A stretch of DNA of 64,000 nucleotides from the NCBI RefSeq assembly GCF_008831285.2, contig NC_045143.1, positions 9,433,503 to 9,497,502 on the forward strand, read 5' to 3'. Shown here piece by piece: positions 24,961-37,500 of the stretch. Position numbers and translations under genes: made by a program. The first letter of the stretch is position 1, and every line of letters begins with the position of its first letter. Source of the stretch: Nymphaea colorata (taxonomy: Eukaryota > Streptophyta > Magnoliopsida > Nymphaeales > Nymphaeaceae). The notes below the pieces were generated by a model, which worked only from the letters and a program-made list of their open reading frames with translations, was not told the origin of the DNA and did no database searches.

Positions 24961-26431
24961 TCAGATTTGTTGGCAAAACAGACATTTTCTCACCAAAACA
25001 GACATTTTCTCACCAAGTCCGGTGGTTTCTTAGTCACGATCCATTATGGAACCATCCTATTATTATCAATTAGGCCCCAGTGTCCAACGGAAAAAATTTC
25101 AGTACGGCCGTTTATAATTTTTACAAATTTTACTGGTGCAACATTTTTCCTATTTTTTACGAATTGTGAAGGACGCATGAGTACTTTTTGAGAAAAGATC
25201 AATATGATTTATATTTTTTTTTCACACATTGCGGCGAGCCTGTCACTAGGGGTGGGTATCCGGCCGGGCCACTAAAACCCGGCCCGGGTCGCCCCGTCGG
25301 GCTTGAAACCCGGCCCCGGCCCCGGCCCGATAATGTTGCCGGGCCGGGTACCGGGCCGAGTCCACCAAAATCAGGCCCAGCCCGGCCCGTTTGGTGGGCC
25401 GGGTTGGGTCGGATCTTCTTGCGCTCCAGTGAGTACGGTCCAACCCGTGCTCGATGTCCGCCCGTCACCGCTCGCCTGCTGAGTGTCGAATGGCAGTCGA
25501 TAGGGAGTGCCGAACGGCAGTCGATAGGGAGTGCCGAACGACAGTCGATAGGGTGGTGGTCTTTCACTGGCAGGCGGAAGGCACCCATCTTCGTGGCTGG
25601 CCGCCGGCGGATACCGCCAGGACGGCCGGCTATCGCCCACCGCGATGGCCGGTCGTCGCCCACCGAAAAACAGCTCAAAGGATCGAGAGAGGAAGAGGGA
25701 GAGGAAGCGGGAGCAGAGACGGAGAGGGAGAGTGGAGAGGGAGAAGAGGAGGAGAAGGGAGAGGGGAGCAGAGAGGGAGAGGGAGAGGAGGAGGAGGAGA
25801 AGGGGGCAGGAGCAGAGACGGAGACCAGAAGGTAGAGGGGGAGTGGAGAGGGAGAGGGATGCGGGAAGGGAGAGGAGGGAGACGGGAAGGGAGAGGAGGT
25901 AGAGTGGAGAGGGAGGCAAACGATGTCTCCCGGTGGTCTCTGCACTGAACATTGGTGGAAGCTCCAGCTGCTCCACTGTCGGTCGAACGAGAAGACGAGG
26001 GAGCCAGGGAGGTGCTTCCGCGAGGAGAGAGAAGATCGGGTGAGAAATGAAAAAACATTTAGGGTATGACAAGTTTTATATCAAATTTGGAAAATTACAA
26101 GAATGGTCCACCATATTTGCGAACTTTTCAGAAAAACGGTTATAATAACTTAATTTTCAGAAATTTATGATGCAACCGGGCGGGCCGGGCCACCGCCGGG
26201 CCAGCCTATCAGGCCCGGGCCCGGCCACCGCCAGGCCAGCCTATCCGGCACGGCCCGGCCCGGGTCCGCTGCCGGGCCAGGCCGGGCCGGCCCACCGGCG
26301 GCCCGGCCCAACACCGGACGGATATGACAATCCGTCAAAGTACAGTGGCCAGTGAAACTTTTACCGAACGACACTCTCAGTAAAAAGGCAAATATCTTAC
26401 CATCCAATAATATGTCTTTGTTTTTGTAGTG
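24961..26431 (-). mobile_element. CACTA-like element end (unit E), interrupted by a GC-rich insertion
   Basis: The right edge reads TTTTTGTAGTG (ending 26,431), the inverse of the CACTACAAAAA terminus seen at 38,321, 49,202 and 57,215. Inside are GACGGATATGACAATCCGTC and similar short repeats typical of CACTA subterminal regions. A GC-rich block at about 25,246-26,312 splits it and about 90 bp of the sequence present in sister units is missing at the junction. No transposase remains. Confidence 0.6.
25246..26312. mobile_element. GC-rich hAT-like insertion (TAGGGGTGGG type)
   Basis: The left end is TAGGGGTGGGTATCCGGCCG and both ends are GGGCC/CCGGG arrays in inverted arrangement. The interior has a 24-bp tandem repeat containing CAGTCGATAGGGAGTGCCGA (about 25,493-25,560, three units) and a long GAGAGG purine tract (25,680-25,915). 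Long open frames in all six frames come from this low-complexity composition. No recognisable protein and no clean target duplication were found. Confidence 0.55.
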
Positions 26432-27070
26432 ATGGTTTTTCTCTGTTAACCATTGAGGTGGGCTGGTGATTCTATGCTCTACCATCGTCTTTGTTATAGA
26501 GTTTGATTTCTTTATTCCTCAGTAACCGTTCTTTGTTTCTCTTCATCTCTCTTCCTGCCTTTGTACTCAGGTAATACGTTTCCATTTGGTCACCCCTCTC
26601 TCTCTCTCTCTTTGGGTCTTGGCTTTAGCCTGCCAAGCATGTGTCCACTATATGCTGTCACCATGATAAGGATATACCTCACCTATTTTGGTATTGTGAA
26701 GTGATGAAACAACTCTTTAGTAGCACATGCACAGAGCTCAGATCGTTGTAAGGGAGGAATCACAAATCCGAGATGCCAGTCTAGGCCCCGCTGACCTCTC
26801 TATAAGACTAAGAAGGAAAGACACTCTAATGTGATGAAGGGAAGACACTCTGAATGTGATGACTCTTTATCACATGGAGAGGACATTATTTTTCAACGGC
26901 GGCACTGGATATTAGAATTTTGGAGCTTGACAACTTGTTTAATGTTGTAGTGTTGGTTAGGAATTTCACCACATGAATAGTATGTGGTGTACTGGTGTTT
27001 CATTTTTCTATTCTCTCTTGTGTTGTACCACATGAATAGTATGAGGTGATTCTTCAATGTTGAGTACATA
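26432..27070. repeat. Unit sequence flanking the CACTA-like end (unit E)
   Basis: This is the reverse complement of 34,160-34,545 (A), 48,890-49,200 (B) and 56,590-57,214 (C), with shared phrases 'GCCTGCCAAGCATGTGTC' and 'CACATGAATAGTATG'. The match ends near 27,070, where LINE sequence starts. The segment has an internal duplicate of 'ACCACATGAATAGTATG'. Confidence 0.75.
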
Positions 27071-27074
27071 TTTT

Positions 27075-29825
27075 TCAGTTGCTTATTTTTTATGCTAGCT
27101 CTATTTTCATTGTCTCCATCCGACTTCTTTTGTTTGGGCCTACTTTTCCTTGCACATGGGGTCTGCCTTTTTCGGTAAAGGTTCCGCGGGTCTTCAGCCC
27201 AGGTAAACAGCTACATCAGTTCTCCTCGCATGCCAAGCTCCCGCCATCACAACTCCCGCCCTTGCTTCCCTCACTCCTGACCCGCCATCACAACTCCCGC
27301 CATCACAACTCCCGCCCTTGCTTCCCTCACTCCTGAAGCCGGCCTTGGCTTCTCAGTGGTGTCCTGTCTACTCTCCGCCATGCTCCCCTGAGGTACCTTA
27401 CTTGCCCCTTCATTTTCCTTCTTTGCGAGCTAGGGGGTTCACGCTTGTCCACCTCGGGATGCCCCGACCCAATGCTGCTAGCCGTTCTGTCTACTCTTGG
27501 CAACAGCCGGTCTTTTGCACCTTCACAGTCAGCTGCCCACTCGTTAGATGATTCGACATCTTGTGCGCCAATAGACCAGCCTTCTTCGATCTCCCTTGCT
27601 TAATTGTGTCTCTGTGCTGTGCTCCTATCGACTGAGGGTCGCCCCCTTGAGGTCACTATTATTGCTAACTCTTCTTAGACTATGGTCTCGATTACTTTGG
27701 CCTCTGTCGATACATCACCCCCAGTCAGTTCATCTCCCTATGTTGCCTTTACCTTTCTCTTTACCCTTGTTACCGAGCCCCCTTTGCCCCCTTTCCAACT
27801 AGGACCACCTCCTTTGCCCACCTGCTTTGGTTTTCTTTTGTTTCCATTGACAGTAGTATTGCAACCTACTTACTTTTCCAGCATGCACTTCTCCTTACAT
27901 TTAGTCATGGCTGTCCTTACACCCCATCTGTTTGCCTCTCCCCCGTTAGCCCTACCCTCCCCCACATGCCGTGTTGGCATTGTTTTCTTCGCTCTGCATT
28001 CTGATCTTGCATCCACCCCTGCTTCCCTGTCCTCCCCTCCCTCTCCTGCTCGGTTGCTTGGTCCCACCACCAGACCATTTGTTTGTTCCCTCATGCCCAG
28101 TAGGTTGCCACCTGTTTCTCCCTTGTTAGATGCGCTTGCCTCTCTTAGGGTCTCACTTCCACATGAAGAACTTGATTTCTTGCGTTCATTTTTTGTTGCC
28201 ACTATTGCGCCAAACTCCTATTCCAGCCTTGCCAGGTTACGACGAGAATTGCGTAGGATCAGGGTTCAGCGGGCTCCATCCTTCCTTCTGGTGCTGTTAG
28301 GATTGTCAGACGTACATCGGTTCACATGGTTTCCTCATGAGGGTTGTATGTTGGAATGTGCGTGACCTGAGTTCCCGTTATCGACATAGATATCTCTCTT
28401 CTTGGGTCTGTCAGCGTGGACCTTCCTTGCTTATCGTGGTAGAGACCAAGCTGTCTATGGTTTCTCATACATGCATTCGTACTTTGTTGCACCAACCGTC
28501 CTTTTGGTACCTTCCGGCTAATGGTGCCACTGGCGACATTCTGCTGGCATGGTTTTTGCCTCTTATGGGGGTTGTTATACATATTGGTAAGTACTCTATC
28601 TCGGTTATTCTCATTGGTCTCTAACCCAATGGCTTGGTCTTAGTTACTGCTATTTATGGCCCTTACGTTAGGGCCTTGCGTGACCAGCTATGGGCTGAGC
28701 TTCATCATGCTCGTGAGCTTGCTTCTTCACTATGGCTTTGGGAAGGGGGACTTCAATTGTCTGCTGCTGACTCCTCCTCACTTATCACTTTTGGTCCATT
28801 TATATATGTTTTTCACTCATTCGTTGATGATTCAACCTTTTTGACATGTCTCTAAATAATAGAAGGATTACTTGGTCCAACAATAAGAATCATCTCATTC
28901 TCCATAGGCTGGATCGTGTTTTCCTCTCCCATGAGCTGTTCACTGCTTTTCCTTCGTTGTCCTTGGTTTTAGGACCGAGACACTTGTCTGATCATGCTTC
29001 GCTGCTCCCTTCACTTCTTCTAGAAAGGGCTAGAACATGGCGCACCTGGTTCCACTTTGAACTTCAATGGCTCCAAGATGAGTTCTTTGTGGCTGCCGTC
29101 CCTAGGTAGTGGGCTTGCACCATGAATGGTAGGTGGGCTGATTTTAGGTTCTCGCATAAGCTGCATTGCATTAGGAAGGAGATTATTACCTGGAAACACA
29201 TTTTTTGGAGCGGCAAGTTTTCTAAGGTGACCGTTTGGGATGAAGAGATCATGTCCCTCTAGTCATCTGATATTTATTATGTAGATCAATCTTCCCGTCT
29301 CCTATGTCTACAGTGTCTTACTCAAGAGTGGCGGATTAGGGAGTCCATCCTCTGGCAGCAGCATTTTACGTTGGGTTGGCTTTCGTATGGAAACCAGAAT
29401 TCTAGATTCTTCCACTTGGCCGCCTCTCAAAGACACCATCAGACTTTGATACAGTCCATCGTTATTGGGTATAAGGTATTTCTTGGTAATGACATTCTTC
29501 TCTCGGCTTTGACCGCTCATTTTTGTGATTTTTACTCTAAGCCTCTTTGCTTCCGCGTCCCATTGCTAGACATTCACCTCTCCTAGACATTCACCTTTCC
29601 TACCTCTCCGTCTCATGCATGATCACTCTTGAATGACCTTTCCTACACAATAAATCAAGATTGTTGTTTGGACCCTCGGCTCTGGTAAGGTGCCCAACAT
29701 TGATGGTTTCCCTATTGAATTTTTTCGCACCTTTTGAGAGACTTGTAGAGCTTATGTGTTCACGTTTTGTGATGAATTTGTCTTCAATTCTGTCTTTCTT
29801 AAAAAATTTAATCAACCCAGCTATT
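27075..29825 (+). mobile_element. LINE (non-LTR retrotransposon) remnant, truncated within the reverse transcriptase
   Basis: A Pro/Ser-rich ORF1-like frame (to 28,365) is followed by a broken ORF2. The apurinic-type endonuclease is visible as MRVVCWNVRDLSS (28,337), VVETKLS, GDFNCLL (near 28,750), RRITWSNN and HLSDHASLLPSLL (28,846-29,109). The linker before RT includes LGWLSYGNQNSRFFHLAASQ (about 29,370), and the RT begins with GSGKVPNIDGFPIEFF (about 29,670) but stops before the YADD catalytic box. Stops and frameshifts are frequent. Loss of the 3' part is unusual, since LINEs normally lose 5' sequence. The right edge joins the 3' flank of the unit A P450. Confidence 0.88.
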
Positions 29826-30041
29826 CACTGAGGTGTCATTTATAAATTTAATCTGCTCAACATAACGACAGGATGTCCTTATTGCCTACCTCTAGAAATA
29901 CCGGGAAGGACTCCGTCTACCAAAGAAATAAGGGGGCAAACACTGGGACAAACTCAATACTGAAAAAACCGAAAGAAGTAACGGAGCAATAATCCAAACG
30001 CGCCAGACGACAGGGAGGAAAGAACAAAGATAGAGGTTGTG
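29826..30041. repeat. 3' flank of unit A P450
   Basis: It matches the 3' flanks of B (44,590-44,799) and C (53,010-53,231), including 'AAATAAGGGGGCAAACACTG'. The polyadenylation region of the minus-strand gene is expected here. Confidence 0.7.
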
Positions 30042-31559
30042 TTATGGCTTCCTTTGGACAATCGTCACCGGAAAGCCGCCCTTCATCTTGGAAGTCAGTG
30101 TGGATGCAAACACCGGCTGAAAGTCGGGCACCGCTGGTACAACCCTAAAGTCGCGGAGAACGGTGGCAGCGATGCATTTCATCTGGATGAAGGCCATCTC
30201 CTTCCCCAAGCACACCCTCGGCCCTGCCTGGAAAACAGGGTACTTGTAAGGGTCTTCGTTCACGAACCTTCTGTTCCCTCCCTCTCCTTCCTCCTGCAAC
30301 CACCTCTCCGGCCGGAACTCCTCCCAATCTTTACCCCACAATGATTCCAGCCTCCCCATCGCATAGGGAGCGTAAATCACCTCCGCCCCCTTCGGCACCA
30401 CGGTGCCGTCCGGCAGAACATCATCTTCGGCTGCGAACTTGCCGTCAGTCGGCACCGGCGGATACAATCTCATGGTCTCGCAGATCGCGGCGTGCAAATA
30501 ATGCATCTCTTTCGCTTCGTCGAAGCCAAATGCTTCTTCTTTGATGCTCGATATCTCCTTCAGAACCTCCTCCTCTACGCGCTTGTGGTAGGAAACCAAC
30601 CAGAAGAACCATGTCAACGCGGCCGATGTCGTGTCCATTCCAGCAAGCAGGAAACTGATTATTATGTCTTTGAGGAACTCCTCGTCACCAGCACTCGAGC
30701 TCATAAATCTCGACAGAAGGTCGGAGTCCTCCGGGGAAGTGATCGGATTCTGCCGCCGATCGCAGATAAGGTTTCTGGCATAGTCGTCGACGACGCGGAT
30801 GGCGTCTCTGAGTTGCCGCTCCATCCCCAATCCTAATGCAGCCTTGATTTTCCAGACCATTGGAGAGCTGACCCGGAAACGCTCGCTGGAGATTCGCACT
30901 GCGAGGTTGAAAGCCGAGGTGAACTCAGAGGGAGGCAGATTGAGGTCGAGGCAGCTGGGATCCGAACCGAAAGCGACCTTGCAGATGTTATCGAAGGCGA
31001 ACCGCTGAAGCACATCCTGGAGGTCCAAGACGGTTTTTCCGGCCGCAGCAGAGGTGAAAAGCGGGATGAGGCGGCCGGAGATCTCCGACTTCACGGCGGT
31101 CTCAACGAATTTACGCAGCGATCGGGTGTTGAATTCGTGGCTGGCTAACTTCCTCTGCACCTTCCAAGTCTTCCCGTCGGCATTGAAGATGCCGTTGCCG
31201 AGGAGGTCGTAGAGCACGGAATAGGTGTTTGGTCCTTTTGGGTAGTTGTGAAACTTGGTCTTCAGCATGTGCTCGACGTTGGCCGGATTGGCGGTGACGA
31301 TTGATATGGGAACGAACAGCCGGCGGATTTGAATAGTGTGGGTTGGAGATTCACGTATGAGGTCAGTGAAGTATTGAGGTAGACGGTGGGCGTTGGCAAG
31401 GAAGGAGATGCCTGAACCCACCATTGGAAGACACTTGGAGCCATAAATGGATGAAGACGAAGATGTTTTGGCTGCGAAACTATTCATGAGTAGCCTGACT
31501 ATATGAACCAAAAGGAAGGTAGAGGCAATAAGAAGGAACAATACAGAAGCTTCTTCCAT
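30042..31559 (-). CDS. CYP94: Cytochrome P450, CYP94 family (unit A, full length)
   Basis: A 505-residue heme-thiolate monooxygenase, predicted to be ER-anchored. Marks: N-terminal anchor (about 5-25), GNGIFNADGKTWKVQRKLAS (121-140), I-helix AGMDTT (306-311), K-helix ETMR (361-364, ExxR kept), FRPERW (415-420) and heme loop FQAGPRVCLG (443-452) with Cys450. The ATG follows a TATA box by about 70 bp. Relative to B and C there are about 25 residue differences (about 95% identity), including loss of hinge Pro41 (YGSKCLPMVGS against YGPKCHPIVGS) and Tyr for Asn at VSYHK. Whether these alter function is unknown; the frame is open and all catalytic motifs stand. The family's reactions are end-of-chain hydroxylations of fatty acids, jasmonate conjugates or sterols. 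Confidence 0.95.
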   Translation of the reverse strand: MEEASVLFLLIASTFLLVHIVRLLMNSFAAKTSSSSSIYGSKCLPMVGSGISFLANAHRLPQYFTDLIRESPTHTIQIRRLFVPISIVTANPANVEHMLKTKFHNYPKGPNTYSVLYDLLGNGIFNADGKTWKVQRKLASHEFNTRSLRKFVETAVKSEISGRLIPLFTSAAAGKTVLDLQDVLQRFAFDNICKVAFGSDPSCLDLNLPPSEFTSAFNLAVRISSERFRVSSPMVWKIKAALGLGMERQLRDAIRVVDDYARNLICDRRQNPITSPEDSDLLSRFMSSSAGDEEFLKDIIISFLLAGMDTTSAALTWFFWLVSYHKRVEEEVLKEISSIKEEAFGFDEAKEMHYLHAAICETMRLYPPVPTDGKFAAEDDVLPDGTVVPKGAEVIYAPYAMGRLESLWGKDWEEFRPERWLQEEGEGGNRRFVNEDPYKYPVFQAGPRVCLGKEMAFIQMKCIAATVLRDFRVVPAVPDFQPVFASTLTSKMKGGFPVTIVQRKP

Positions 31560-31630
31560 GGCTTGAACTTGAGCTCGGGAGGATGTCCTTGGTGTTTTAA
31601 TGAGTGATTACTCCTAGCTCCTCACGCTCA

Positions 31631-31638
31631 TATTTATA
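31631..31638 (-). promoter_or_regulatory. TATA box of unit A P450
   Basis: TATAAATA on the minus strand, about 75 bp before the ATG and next to a CTCTCTCTCT pyrimidine patch. It is at the same place in units B, C and D. Confidence 0.7.
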
Positions 31639-32751
31639 CAAGAGAGAGAGTGTGTGTCTGTGTTGAAGCGGCAAGAGATTTGCTGCGCAAGCGATGACGT
31701 TGCTGAAGAATCGTGTGGACGAAGAAAAGTTCTTAGTTTCTTCTAGTAGTGTTTGACGTTCGAAGCTTTCTTTCCAAACATGTCTGAAGTATTTGGGAAC
31801 TAGCATGGGCCCGGAAGGGCTGGTCCAGGTGGGAGACGCGAGAGAAAGAACTTGACGTGGAGATTCCCCCACCATTTCTGAGTTACTTCTTTCCTGGTAT
31901 TCAAGTAACATTGCCTCAAGAAGCATGAATGAACAAGTTATCTGTTAATGGCAATTTGTCTGTGGCAGCACACTGAAGTTTACTTCATGTGTCTCCATCC
32001 ATGTGCTCATTGTTATACCTTTAGTCAGCTCCCTGCTTATACTTTTTTCTTCTCGATGGCTTCTACGACTCCCATCCAATTTTGTAATAAAGGTAATAAA
32101 GATTCGTGGTTTCTTTCTTGATATGTGCATGTGTTCTTAAAAGGTACTTTCTTCTAGAACTTGTTTGAATTCTTTCCAGTCAAGCTCAATTAGTGGGCTC
32201 ACTAGTCGACAAGGGCTGGTCACCATCAACTAGTGGGAGAAGGAGAAGCGAAGGAGAAAATTAAATTTTATATCAAAAGGAAACATCCCAAGGTTGACCA
32301 AGCTAAGCCTGCCCTACTTTTTCGAAAAAAGCTTTTTGTCAGAATACTTTATAATAAGGGCGTTTGATGGAAGGGAAAAGTTTTTTTTTAATAAAACATT
32401 TTTAAAAAGTTTTGCAGGATGAAAAAAAAATTTACAGTCTCATCAAAGAATGCACAACTAAACGTATTGTTTCCATGCCTCAGCCAACCTTGGTCAAACC
32501 GATGCAGTTTTGGCCCATATCCATTTCATTCCCCCTAATTATTTTTGTTTATGAAGATAGCTAATGTTACTTTTTGTTTTTCATGTTATGATCCATAAAA
32601 GTGAATGTTTACGCTGCTGTGTCTGTGAGGCCAATACTGCACCCTGCAGAGACATAAATGACGGGAAAATGCTGGTGGTAACTCCTAATGAAACAGCGGA
32701 ATGAATATAAGGAATATTATGATGCAACGAACTGAGATTATGCTCAACTCA
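31639..32751. repeat. 5' flank of unit A P450
   Basis: Matches the upstream regions of B (46,397-47,160), C (to 55,090) and D (63,101-63,480). The conserved open frame here (31,597-31,926) contains the TATA box and is regarded as promoter sequence. The block with 'GGGCTGGTCACCATCAACTA' is at about 32,205. Confidence 0.75.
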
Positions 32752-33302
32752 GGGGCGGAGGTTGGTGTAGGCTACGTATGGGCAACTGTCCACATGGAAC
32801 CCAAGTTTTTTTAAAAATTTTGTATTGGAGTAATTTTTTTTACTTACATGTTGGTGTTACTTAAAATTTTAAATTTTATTTTTTGCCTTTTAGTTAGAAT
32901 TTACTGGTTCTGCCCATGGCTGGGCTAAAGGACCAATCTACACTTAAAAGTTGATGAAAAAGACATTTCTCTTTAAAAACCAAAAAATTACCTAATTCTC
33001 CTCCTTTTTTTTCATCAACATACTCTACTGGTGCACACAACTCACTTTTGATTAATGGGCACGACTAATTTGCACTAAACAACGGGACAACCACGTATGT
33101 GTAAAAATTGTGGATTTGAAATCGGATGGAGAAAGACCAATTTCAAAACCGCGGATTTCAAATCCATAATAATTTAAGAGGTGGTTTGCTTTAATGCATT
33201 TTCATCCTTTTTTTTTTTTTCTTTTTGGACTTTGCCTTGGATTTTGTCATTCTTGGAGGAGCTCCTCATTTGCGGAGCTACATATAGGCTCTGCCACTGA
33301 GT
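32752..33302. repeat. GGCGGAGG-type MITE (unit A)
   Basis: Begins CAGGGGCGGAGGTTGGTGTA and ends GGCTCTGCCACTGA, an imperfect terminal inverted repeat. The inverted counterpart in unit E is at 18,757-19,735. No transposase. Confidence 0.55.
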
Positions 33303-34540
33303 TGGATTAAAAGACCCAGAAAATTAACCTAGCAACGAAACTTAGGTCAGTGCCGCTGTTCAGCGAAGTCTCCCACAAAGTCACAATAAAAAGATTTCTG
33401 ATCCCTTCTTACAAACAAGCCACTGATTCTTGTCAATTCTTACAGTTATCATGCCTCTCCTAAGCAAGTTAAGGGGATTTTAAGCTTTGCTGGATGGGAA
33501 GAGAAGTTCTTAATGGGATATTTTTTTCCACTGAGAAAAAAAGTCCTTGCATTGTATTTCCACGAAACCTCTTTTCCACTTTCGTTTTCGTTGTATCAAC
33601 TCAAGACAGATGCAAGGACTAAGCTGTGCTAACCGATGCGTGTTATGTGCAGACAAAGAGAATATAGGCGACCTTGTTTTGAAATGTAAAATTGCAATTG
33701 GTGTGTGGCAGAAGATAGTGATGTAGTTTGTGTGGGGAGAAACAGAGCCCTACTAATTACTGCTAATGCATCTTCTCTTGCGAAAATTACTCAAAAAAAA
33801 GTCAGTGAAAATAACATTACTTACAAAGTTAATTCGTTTTCTCATTGTAAGTTTCCATCATAAACTATTAATTGAAAACTTGGCGTCTTGCACCACACAG
33901 CGCGGTCAAGTTCATGAGGAAGTCTTTTTCGTTTTTTCTCCAGCATTCGTCCACATGCAATTAAAAGCTGGAAGATAAATGGTTCAGATATAGTTTGGTG
34001 TTTGTGGCTGTACCAAATCTAACGTAAATATGTGTTTTCATGTATTTTTGGACCAATTTCATTTTATGCATCGAAATGAACGCTCCAATTCCTTAAGCAT
34101 CCTCGTGCAGTCTCTCGATGTGCGTAGGGAAATTTCTAGTTGATAATTGAGAGAGAGAGAGATAACAGGCGGTTGGTGGACCTAAGAATCACCTCATACT
34201 ATTCATGCATGTGGTACAACACGAGAGAATAGAAAAATGAAACACCACTACAACACCACATGCTATTCTTGTGGTGGAATTCCTAACCAACACTGCAACA
34301 TTAAACAAGTTGTCAAGCTCCAAAATCCTAATATCCAGTGTCGTCCTTAAAAAAATTATGTCCTTTCCATGGTGACAGCATAGTCGACACATGCTTGGCA
34401 GACCAAGGCCAAGAACGAGATAGGCGACCAATGGAAATGTATTATCTTACTACAAATGCAGGAAGAGAGAGGGAGAGAGAGAGAGAGAGAGAGAGAACGG
34501 GTACTGAGGAATTCAGAAGTCCAATTGTATAACGAAGGCC
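33303..34540. repeat. Unit A upstream sequence up to the copia insertion
   Basis: From about 33,900 it matches B (48,410-49,140) and C (56,110-57,150), for example 'GAGGAAGTCTTTTTC' and 'AGATATAGTTTGGTGTTT'. A (GA)n run is at about 34,464-34,496. No gene recognised in 33,303-33,900. Confidence 0.65.
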
Positions 34541-37500
34541 TGTTAGCAGCCGGCATTTTGCAATTGCCGCAGTTGCTGCCCTGCGCAAGACTCCCCGAGA
34601 AGGCATTCCAGGCATGACTTTCTTTAGGGGGCGATTTTTACTGTTAGCTATTCAGAGGTCGAGCAAGGTGGCGTTGGATTCGGGTATGTGTCTAGTATTT
34701 TTGGTCAAATTTTTAGATTTTTTGGACAATCTTGTGGAGAGATACAGAATTTACAAGTGCCGCAGGTTTTTAAAGTTCCCTGCGACATCATGCGACAGAG
34801 AGACTCACCTGCAACCCAGACTGTCTTCACTGGGAATCCATAGTACCAATATCATGGCCGACGCTGCTAGCTCAAATCAAAGAGATGAAGCATTCAAAGG
34901 AGTCAAGTGCACCGAGCATAATACCCAGAACATTACCTCCACCCCACTCAATGGCGCTAACTATTTGAGTTCGGCGAAGGCTGCTCGCTTGTTCCTTAGT
35001 GGAAGATCAAAGGCAGAATATATTAACCGAAAATCAAAGCTCCAGCCACTACTGATCCCAACTACGATGAATGGGAATTAGAGAATGACATGGTTATGGC
35101 GTGGCTGCTCAACTCTATGAAACCATCCATAGAAAATTTGTTTACACATCAACATACTGCGCACGGAATATGGGAGGCTTCGAAAGAACTTTACAGTGAG
35201 CAAAATAATCTTGCTCGAGTATACCAGATACAATGTGAGATTGCCAATCTCACCCTCCATGACCAAGACGTGCAGCGGTACATTGGGACATGCCTTTCAC
35301 AATCGGGCACTAATCAAGACATACAAAGGTACCACTAAAACACAGAAAAATCGCAGCAAACTTAAGTGTACTGCAGGAAATTGGGTCTCACGCACGATCA
35401 CTGCTGGAAACTTGTGGAGCGACCAGGGAAGGAAAAGGGATCTTCTTCAATCCTAGACAAAGACGTCAACCTTGCGAACTTTGTCACCAAAGATGACTTG
35501 GAAAAATTCTTCTAGAAATTCTCTAAAGCAAATCTTGTATCTTCCCAACCAGTGGGCGACGTCTCAGAAGTTAAGTTCTATGCTTTATTGACTGCCACAA
35601 GATTAATGATCCCACAAGACTTGCCGATCTAAATAAGGATCTTCATCGTTCTTTTTTTTCTACTGATGGGTCATCTATAGTTGTTGCTGGCATGGGAAAA
35701 ACAACATTTTTTCGAGAAAAATATTAATTCCACTTTACTTCCCTCATTCATTCCCTCACCATTCATGAAAATAAAGCGTGTGATGCAGGCGAATTCACCA
35801 AATTCACATGCCTCCCCTTCCAGCCCAATCATGAAAGGTTTGAAAAAACTTTCGAGCTCATTCACTTGGATGTTTGGGGACTTGCTCCAGAGGACTCTCA
35901 AGCTGGTTTTAAGTTTTATGTCTCTTTCATTGATGACATGACTCGTGTAACTTGGATTTATTTTCTCAAAAAAAAAAGAGTGCAGTGCCAAAAATTTTTG
36001 GAGAATTCTATAACCTCATTCTCACTCAGTATGTTGCTAAGATTAAAATGCTTCGCTCTCACAATGGTGATGAATATGTGAATGATGCATTGAAAAACTT
36101 TAAGAGAAAGTATGGAATACTGCCCCAATATACTGTGTCTAGACGCCTCAGCAAAACGGCATTGCAGAAAGAAAAAACCAACAACTTCTGAATATTGCTC
36201 GGGCTCTTATGATGCACATGAACGTACCTCATTTTTTAGAGTGAAGGCATTGGAACAACATGTTATATATCCAATCGAGTTCCAAACTCTAGCATAGAAG
36301 GAAAAATTCCTCTTGAACTCCTTCTCAGCAAGCCGCTGTCACTTAAACACATCAGGGTATTTGGGTGCAAATGTTTTGGACATGTCCAAGAAAGATTTAG
36401 AAATAAATTCTAGTGACGTGCGATTAAGTGTATATTCTTGGGATACTCAAGCAAAAAAAGAGGTTATCATTGTTTTGACCCTCTCTCTAAATGTATGGTT
36501 GTATCTAGGGATGTAAAGTTCTATGAAAATGAACATTTCTCTGACAACTGCATACAGGGGGAGGCAAATAACCAAAACTCTACTGAAAATAGTACAGATG
36601 AAACTCCACATCTATTGGCTGACATCATCACAAGTCAAACTCCTACATGCCAACTAGGGATCGCCCACTTTCCCAGTAACGACAACAGCCTTGAAAACAC
36701 TATTTTGGAAGAAGACGAACCACCTACCAACATCGAACCTCAACCAGGCATAAGACATTCCTCTAGAGTGACTCGGCCTCCATCCAAGTTAAGTGATTAC
36801 TATACTTACTTATCCGCTGGAAGTCTTCATTTAGTAGACAATTATCTTTCTTTTGAAGCTCTCTCGCATAATTACAAGTCATACATCTTTGCTACTTATG
36901 GTCATCAAGAGCCAAGAAACTTTAATGAAGCTAGTGCAGACTTACGGTGGAGAGCAGCCATGAAAGAAGAAATCAAGGCGCTTGAAAAGAACCATACTTG
37001 GGACGCCCCTTGAGATGAACTGGAAGCTAAGAAAAGAAGATGGTGATATTGTCAAAAACAAAGAAAGTTTCCAAAAACTAGTTGGAAAAGTTATATATTT
37101 GATAGTTACGCGGCCTGAGTGTCACTAGCCAATTCATGCACCAACCGAGATCCCATCATGTTGAAGCAGCTCACCGAATTTTGAGGTACTTAAAGGGGAC
37201 ATGGAGAAAGGGAATCCTAATGAGATGTGACCAATCTCCTCATGTTACTGGCTATTGTGATGCGGACTAGGTCTGGGGACCCAAATGAAAGACGGTCAAC
37301 ATCAGGTTATTGCACATTTCTGGATAGAAATTTGATCACTTGGCAAAAAACAAGTCGTAATAGCCCGATCCAGCGCAGAGGCCGAATACCTAGCCATGGC
37401 CATATGTACGTATGAATTGATTTGGCGAAAGTCCCTCCTTATGGATATGAAGGTCAAAACTCACCCCCTAGTGGAACTTAAGTGTGACAACATGGCTGCT

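Noticed and set aside
25188..26072. Overlapping 215-248-aa open frames on both strands
   Set aside because: Low-complexity GC-rich and GAGAGG purine tracts keep all frames open. No domain is recognisable, and the block is a transposon-like insertion.
31597..31926. Conserved 92-109-aa open frame upstream of each P450 (also 46,355; 54,787; 63,076)
   Set aside because: It contains the TATA box and the probable transcription start of the P450. Its conservation follows from recent unit duplication, and frame lengths differ between copies.
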